Positions 58,030 to 64,000 of a stretch of 64,000 bases of DNA are shown piece by piece. The notes under the pieces are model-generated. The model worked only from the letters and a program-made list of their open reading frames with translations. It was not told where the DNA came from and searched no databases. Positions within the stretch are counted from its first letter, which is position 1. Each line of letters opens with the position of its first letter. Source of the stretch: Medicago truncatula (Eukaryota > Streptophyta > Magnoliopsida > Fabales > Fabaceae). The position numbers and the translations under genes are program-made. The stretch covers positions 45,008,755 through 45,072,754 of the forward strand of contig NC_053048.1 in NCBI RefSeq assembly GCF_003473485.1, read 5' to 3'.

Positions 58030-59608
58030 CTAAATAAGATGGACAGAGGTAGCAGAAGTACCATGAGCATCTAATTGCATTCCATGTCGTAAATGCTTGG
58101 CCAAATTTTCTCGCACGGTTCTTCCTGAAGGATCAACTTGCTTGCAATACTGTTCTCGGTATCCAGAATCATGATGGTCAGACAATGCAACCTCTGGATC
58201 TAAGGTGTCTCCACAGTCAATAATGATATTATGAAGCAAACAACATGTCAAGATAATGCTTGGCAGTTTCTTTTTATCAGGTCTCCACATAACCTTACTA
58301 AGGATTTTCCAACTCCCCTTCAACAGTGAAAGTGCCCTCACCGCAAGTAGTCTTGCAGCTTCGTGTTTGTGATTAAAAGTGGACATTGAATCTGATCCAC
58401 CGCTAGTTTCATAACGCGTCATAAGCCATGGAAGAAGAGGATAACTGTACCCACCAACTACATATTCTCTTATCATATCTCCACCTAAATTTCTAACATT
58501 TCCATTCAAACGCTCCCCGTTTTGTGAGAGCTTGAAAAATGTTGAACACTTCAATAATCGTGAAAATGTCATTCCCCCAGGCAAACCTGTCACAATGTCA
58601 ATGAACCTCATTTCATGATCAACAATTCCTTGTAACAACATGCTGTAATTCTTCTCTTGATCACACCAATCATCCGAGGTTTGAACAGCCGGAAGTGTCA
58701 TCACGACGTGTGTTGCACCAATAGCTCCACAACAATTAGGCAAACCATACAACGCTTCAAAACCAGACTTAATTTCCTGCATTCTATCGGAATCAGGCCA
58801 ATTCAGATGACGTTTAGCACGTTCCTCAAGCGCCTCAACAAATCTCCAAGTAACCTGTGAAACCGTCGACTGGCCAACTCCAAAAGAAGCTCCAACCGAG
58901 ACTTGAGATTCGCCGGATGCCAACCTTCTAAGAGCAATAGCAACCTGTTTCTCAACACTAAGCAGCCTTCCTTCTATGTTGATAAGCCCTGATGGAGGCC
59001 TTGATATAAGATCCTCTCTCACAAGAGAACATATGTATTCAAATGTAGTCTCTGACACCCTGAAGAAATACTTAAACCCTTGTGACTCATCATTAGGTAC
59101 CGAGTATCCTGTGTACATTTTTGCAACAATCATATCCATATCAATAACATTAATTAACGAGTAAAGACTCAATTCGGTCCCTCATAATTTTCTCGTCGTC
59201 CAATTTAATCTCTGGCATTTATATAAGAATGCCAAATTAGTCTCTAACTCATTATGAAAATGTCAGAAACTAGTTTGAGTATTATTTTTGTCGGAGAATA
59301 ACGATAATATCAATGCCCTTTAAAAATGGGGTGTGGTAAGAAAATCCCTATATTGAATTGAATGACATGATAAAGTGAGATAATAATACAAAGGGTTTCA
59401 TTCTGGTTGAAAACAAAGATTGAAAATTTGAAGGGAAATGGAATGAAGAGAAAAGAGAAGAAACCAAACCTGGGGCAGTAGAATTTTTGTGCCAGAAAGA
59501 TTCCCACCAATCAACTTCATTGGTTTTGGGTTCAACAGGAACAACCAAGCTCACTTGTTTGTGTTTGTATTTTGTCTTCTTCTTTGGTTTCTTCTGGATG
59601 GGTGCCAT
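58030..59608 (-). CDS. PIF/Harbinger transposase-derived (ALP1-like) protein
   Basis: A domesticated PIF/Harbinger transposase of the ALP1 type; ALP1 relatives associate with Polycomb complexes in Arabidopsis (family knowledge). Exons 59608-59470 and 59108-58030 join as CCA-G|GA with GT-AG borders and encode about 405 aa. The N-terminus is a basic stretch (KKPKKKTKYKHK, possible nuclear signal) followed by WWESFW. The DDE-4-like fold is visible: FGVGQSTVSQVTWRFVEALE (helix-turn-helix, about residue 125), NCCGAIGATH (about 171-180) and SIILTCCLLHNIIIDCGD. Where active transposases carry the first catalytic Asp this protein has GAIGATH, and the later acidic positions also appear replaced (GGMTFSRLL, LLAVRALSLLKG). 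It has no TIRs and is not a mobile copy. Confidence 0.88.
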
Positions 59609-61676
59609 TGATTGATTCAGCGTTTCTTCCCAGATATGGGTTAAGCTTCAGCTGAGACAAGTGAACAGTGAAGTCAAGCTGAATTGAAATGTTTTTACTC
59701 TATCTTTTGTCTTTGGTCGTTTTTGTTGTCCTTTTTTAGGATTTATTTATTTATTAAAATGTCCTACATGAGGTATTATTATTAGTCCAATAATTAAAAT
59801 GTCCCACATGAAGGAAGTATTATTATTAGTCCAATAATTAAAATAAATAATTTGTATTTGTTGGAAATTTTTAACTTAACTATCCTACTTTTTCAATACT
59901 AGGAGGTTCAAATGGAGTGAATCAATAAACATATTTTTGCTCTACTTTTTCAATAAGTTGTATCTCTTTGATCAAAGAAAATTTTACCTTGAGTGATAAA
60001 AGTGGTTTGTTAGTATGAGAGAAAGAATATTGTTATGTTACACCTCTAGCATGCTACAATGCGTTTTGAGGTATCGTCTATTTTGGATATAAGTTTTTCA
60101 TAATTTTCTCTTTTATAAAAGGTGTCTCGTTAAATTGAGGAGTGTGAATGTTGTATATAAACTATTATTTGCTTCGATTTTCAAGCAATGTGGGATTTTA
60201 AGGTGTACCTGAACAATTGCCCCCTAAAGGGTAAGGGAGAGTCTGCATGTCTGCTCCTTAGCGAAGTTGTCAATGTTTCATTCCACTCTCAGGCATGTCA
60301 CACCGTGTTCCAAGGTATTGTCTGTTTTGGGTGCAAGTCCTTTTACGGTTTTGTTCTTTATAAAATGTATCTTGTTGGATTGAGGAGTCTCACATTGCTT
60401 GGAAATCAAGACAAAAGTAGTTTATATACAACACTCACACACTTCAAATCGATCAACGAGACATCTTTTATAAATAACAAAATTATGAATAAGTTACACC
60501 ATAAACAAATATTGAGGATGCTTGGAATGCGGTGTGGCATGCATCCCTGAGAAAATATAGAGTTGTACAAATAAGATGATAAGAGTTTAAATTTTTCTAT
60601 GGAAATTATTGACAACTAATTACCGACTCTTTTTCGTAAAGGAGTATTTTCTATGCTAACTTGTTTAAATCAAAATTTGTAAAGGAGTATTATCTACTCT
60701 GAATATATTTTGTTTGAAGAGAAAAAATGAAAAACTGCAACAAATGAACTTTTTTTTCTTTAATAATTTGATTACAGTAGAGATATATGGTGAACTTTTT
60801 TAGAGGATCACCTTCATAAAAGGAACCATGAGGTGATTAGATTGGTTTCATTGTACTCTTTGTTGGATAGAAATATAGTCTATAATATTTAAGGATGGTT
60901 GCCTTTCATGCTAGAATGTTAATCGGAAAGTTAATAATTTAGATTTAGTGATTGAATTAATAACTTTTATAACATATATGATGATTCTTAAAAATTTGCC
61001 ATCAAGGATCAATACTCAATACAATCTTTTTAAAAAAATCAATTGAATCATTTATACACACCCAACCTTTTTACTTAATAGTCGACCAACTATCCACATC
61101 CAGTGTTTTACGAGAGTATACTACTGTCGAAATGAATTGTGGTACATAATGAACCAATTCTTTTTTTGCAGGCATGAACTTTTTTTTAGAGGAGGGATGA
61201 ACCAACTTTTTTTTTAGGAAAGGGATGAACGAGCTTAATGACCACTAATATTTTTTTAGAGGACTAATGTAAAATAGAAGTTTATTTTACAAGTCACCTA
61301 TTTCGGGATCTAATCTATAAGTTTTGAAAGACACTATAATTTCAAATGTATGGAGTAACAAAACAATTATCTCTACTTTATAGATTTGAGTTAAAAAAAC
61401 ACACTTCAATTTCATAACAACTACTATTTTCTATTTGAAAATAGATAATCAATTAGATACATAAATATTCAATAACCTATGTTGGAAACATTCTTCCAAG
61501 TTCCAACTTAAGCTGCAAATTAGAGAAATTTATTAATTAATAAAAATAGCCCTGCACAAATTTGTGCCTCTCTATCTTATGTAGCATGATTCAGAAACTA
61601 TCATGCCACAAACTATAGTGGTAGCAATTAGTAGCTAAGATGAACACTTGGTAATGAACAATGCTGCTGTTTCTTC
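59609..61676. other. intergenic between the ALP1-like gene and the sulfate transporter
   Basis: 59609-59690 is the ALP1-like leader. 59763-59880 has a duplicated ATTATTATTAGTCCAATAAT unit. 60170-60420 (GCAATGTGGGATTTTAAGG, TTATAAAATGTATCTTGTTGG) has the feel of LTR- or TRIM-like repeat sequence, without clear ends. 61140-61260 has three small A/T-rich repeats around TTTTTTTAGAGGA. No gene is supported. Confidence 0.45.
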
Positions 61677-63526
61677 TTACACACTGTTCAAACCTTCTGA
61701 TTCATCTTTCATGTGGTTAGCCTTGTGTGTACCAAGCATGAAGCTGCATACTCCAACAGCTTCTTCAACTGTCACATAAACCCATTTATGTCCTATTTCA
61801 TCAAGGAACTTTGATTTGTTCAACTTCTTCGTCACTTCGCTTCCAGGGTTGACCATAACGAGCTAAACACAGGGAAAAAAAAGTGAACAAAATATCAATT
61901 AATACTCTTCTGATATTCTAAAGTGACAAATAATTTGATATTTAAATTTGTTGTGTAAAGATGAGATGCGGTGAATAATTACTTGTAGCCCTTTTCTGTC
62001 GACCGTCTTCTTGAACTCTTCAAGCATGCTTATTCCACTTGTATCAATGTTTGCTACAGCTGTAATAAAATTAACTTTCATGTTGGACCGAAAATCTTTG
62101 AATTTGGATCCCAAAATGTAACGCATTTGAGATATTGGTGATTATTCGATCAAAATATCAAACTTCAATGTGAGTTGTTCAATCTTGACCAAATGACCAC
62201 CGATATTTTGACTGCGTGAATGCTGAAAATATCTGTTGCAGGGAATTCGAATCTTTGGAACCTGATTGTTAATTAATTACATCTTAATCAAGAACTTACC
62301 AGTCATATCCATTATAACATACTGCAAGCTTGTCTTCCCTGCACCTTCAATTCTCTCTTCCTCTTCATTAATCCACCTTGTGATCCTATGAACAAAATTT
62401 TCTATTAAGTTTCCAATTTTATTGAAGGGAAGTATATATTTTGCATACAACCAAGTAACTTACCTCTCTCTTAAATAGCTTGCATTAGCAAAAAATATTG
62501 GTGCATCAATTTCAAGAATTAGTATTCCAGGAACATGATGTGCATTTTGATAATGTTCTACATTTCTGTAAGCACCAGAATTTGGAATGTTCCCTAAAAC
62601 AAATGTTCTAGGCCTTGCAACAAATAAAAGTACTCTAAGTACAGATATTGCAACCTGCATATTCACAAAAACAATATATTAATTATATGAATGAATAAAT
62701 AACATTTATATCAAAATACAAAATGGCTTAGAATAAAAATTTGAGCATAGTGAGTCAGTGATACATACTGCTATTATTAAGCCAATTTCAACACTGCCAA
62801 AAACAACTCCAAAATATGCACTGAAGCATACTAAAAAATCAAATTTGTCAATTTTCCACAAATGGATTGCTGCTTCATAATCAATGAGTCCAAGCATTGC
62901 AGATACAATTATGGCTGCTAGTACCACTAGAGGAGTGTAATGAAACAAAGGTGTTAGGAATAATAATGTCAACATCACTGCTATTGCCATTACAATGTTT
63001 GATGCTGCAGTCTTGCACCCAGCATTATAGTTCACAGCCGAACGCGAAAACGGTCCTGAAACAACATTCAACTTCTATGTCACATTTTTTAGCAATTGAT
63101 GCAGAAATTTGGTTACTGTATTTATATATTTGAATATTTTATACTAATTGATATTAATGAATTTTTTATACCTGTTGTGAGGTAGCAAGAGGTTAATGAA
63201 CCAAAAATATTCATGGTACCAATAGCTATCATTTCTTTATTGCCATCAATATGGTAATTTTTGAACATTGCAAAGCTTCTTCCCACTGCTATTCCTTCCT
63301 ATATAATCATCAATTCAGTTTTCAATACCTTGTTGGCATAATTAATTGAGAGCAAAAAAAATATATATATAAATGCACACAAAGGAAATGAAATTTGAGT
63401 TGTACTCACCGCAAGAGCTATTATACCAGTAATGAGTCCAGTTTTGATGGCCGTGCCTATATAAGGTGACACAAACACCAAATCTGTTGCTGAAGGTGGA
63501 TTTAGTCCCTTCTTCAATTCCCCTAT
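61677..63526 (-). CDS. SULTR3-type sulfate transporter, 3' part of gene
   Basis: Proton-coupled sulfate transporter of the SLC26/SULTR family, membrane-embedded with a cytosolic STAS domain. Seven exons are visible: 63526-63410, 63298-63172, 63055-62769, 62654-62464, 62385-62300, 62059-61983 and 61862-61677, all GT-AG and phase-consistent, giving the last 356 aa of a protein usually near 650 aa. Motifs in order: [88 protein letters not shown], then the STAS core [12 protein letters not shown] and [10 protein letters not shown]. The ending and the STAS wording favour group 3. The 5' exons lie beyond the right window edge. Intact so far as seen. Confidence 0.92.
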
Positions 63527-64000
63527 CTGAAACAACAAGATTTCAAAATATAATATTAGTATCACTTAACATATAAAAACAAAAAAAAAAGTTATTGAAA
63601 CATTAATCTATTTATTCAATTTTGGTCTGTAATAATAAAATCAGTTGAAATTATTTTTTGAGGGAAAAATGAAACTAATTGTTATACATGTAGAAATCTT
63701 ATATACGTGCATTCAATCACTTTTTTTATTGGAAAAAAAATCTCACCAATAAGTGAATGCTATCAAATGCATGTGCAACAAAAATTATATTGATTGTGGT
63801 GTATAGAAATGGAATTAGAAGTCTTTATTATTTGATATAACAATACACAATCAAACGACAATAACAAAACACTATCCACAATAACTGTACTAATGGGTTC
63901 ACGGTAGGGCATGATTTTGAGTATGTCCTATTCATAACACTAGTGTCGTCTTTTTTGTGAACCGAATAACCTCGCACAACACAGCTGCAAAGACTAATAT
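63527..64000 (-). other. intron of the sulfate transporter gene
   Basis: The TTTCAG acceptor next to 63526 shows that upstream exons lie to the right. No further exon of the family is readable up to the window end, so this intron exceeds 470 bp. Confidence 0.6.

Noticed and set aside
1..64000. tRNA, rRNA or other structured RNA genes
   Set aside because: None was recognised by eye; a tRNAscan-SE and Infernal/Rfam run would decide.

Overview
The window is plant nuclear DNA, most likely from a legume close to Medicago. It is AT-rich, its genes are interrupted by GT-AG introns, and it holds plant-specific families: an F-box/RNI/FBD-like cluster, a NETWORKED-1 actin-binding protein, PPR remnants, an ALP1-like domesticated transposase and a SULTR3-type sulfate transporter. 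It is crowded with LINEs, Helitrons, hAT and Stowaway elements, and long-inverted-repeat MITEs with 9-10 bp target duplications. The species is inferred from style and gene content; no search was run.

Layout. 1-971: 3' end of a dead LINE. 2122-39206: a minus-strand cluster of one F-box gene family. Copies A (2122-5045) and C (16533-20526) are intact three-exon genes. B (8990-13958) and D (32643-35467) are pseudogenes, and E (38887-39206) is an exon-3 remnant. Between and inside them lie a plastid psbB fragment, a captured DUF1068 first exon, a probable solo LTR, a 1.4-kb composite tandem array, a GC-rich insertion, Helitrons, a LINE inserted in a MITE, and two PPR pseudogene pieces belonging to a segmental duplication that carries F-box 3' ends. 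A lone secreted proline-rich repeat protein gene (27482-28366) sits in the middle of this repeat-rich stretch.

40.4-44.7 kb holds two minus-strand LINEs. 45842-47246 is a long stacked palindrome. From 49.9 kb on the region becomes genic: NET1 (50771-57195, plus) converges on the ALP1-like gene (58030-59608, minus), with a 250-bp tandem duplication between them. The 3' half of a sulfate transporter gene (61677-63526, minus) runs off the right edge.

The genes do not form a pathway. The F-box proteins would be substrate receptors of SCF ubiquitin ligases, NET1 links actin to membranes, the ALP1-like protein is probably a chromatin-associated domesticated transposase, and the transporter moves sulfate. 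The two most original items are the secreted repeat protein, which resembles a multi-copy peptide precursor, and the structural history of the F-box cluster (birth, decay, organelle DNA capture and palindromic MITEs). Exon boundaries were read from splice dinucleotides, reading phase and paralogue comparison; none is transcript-verified.
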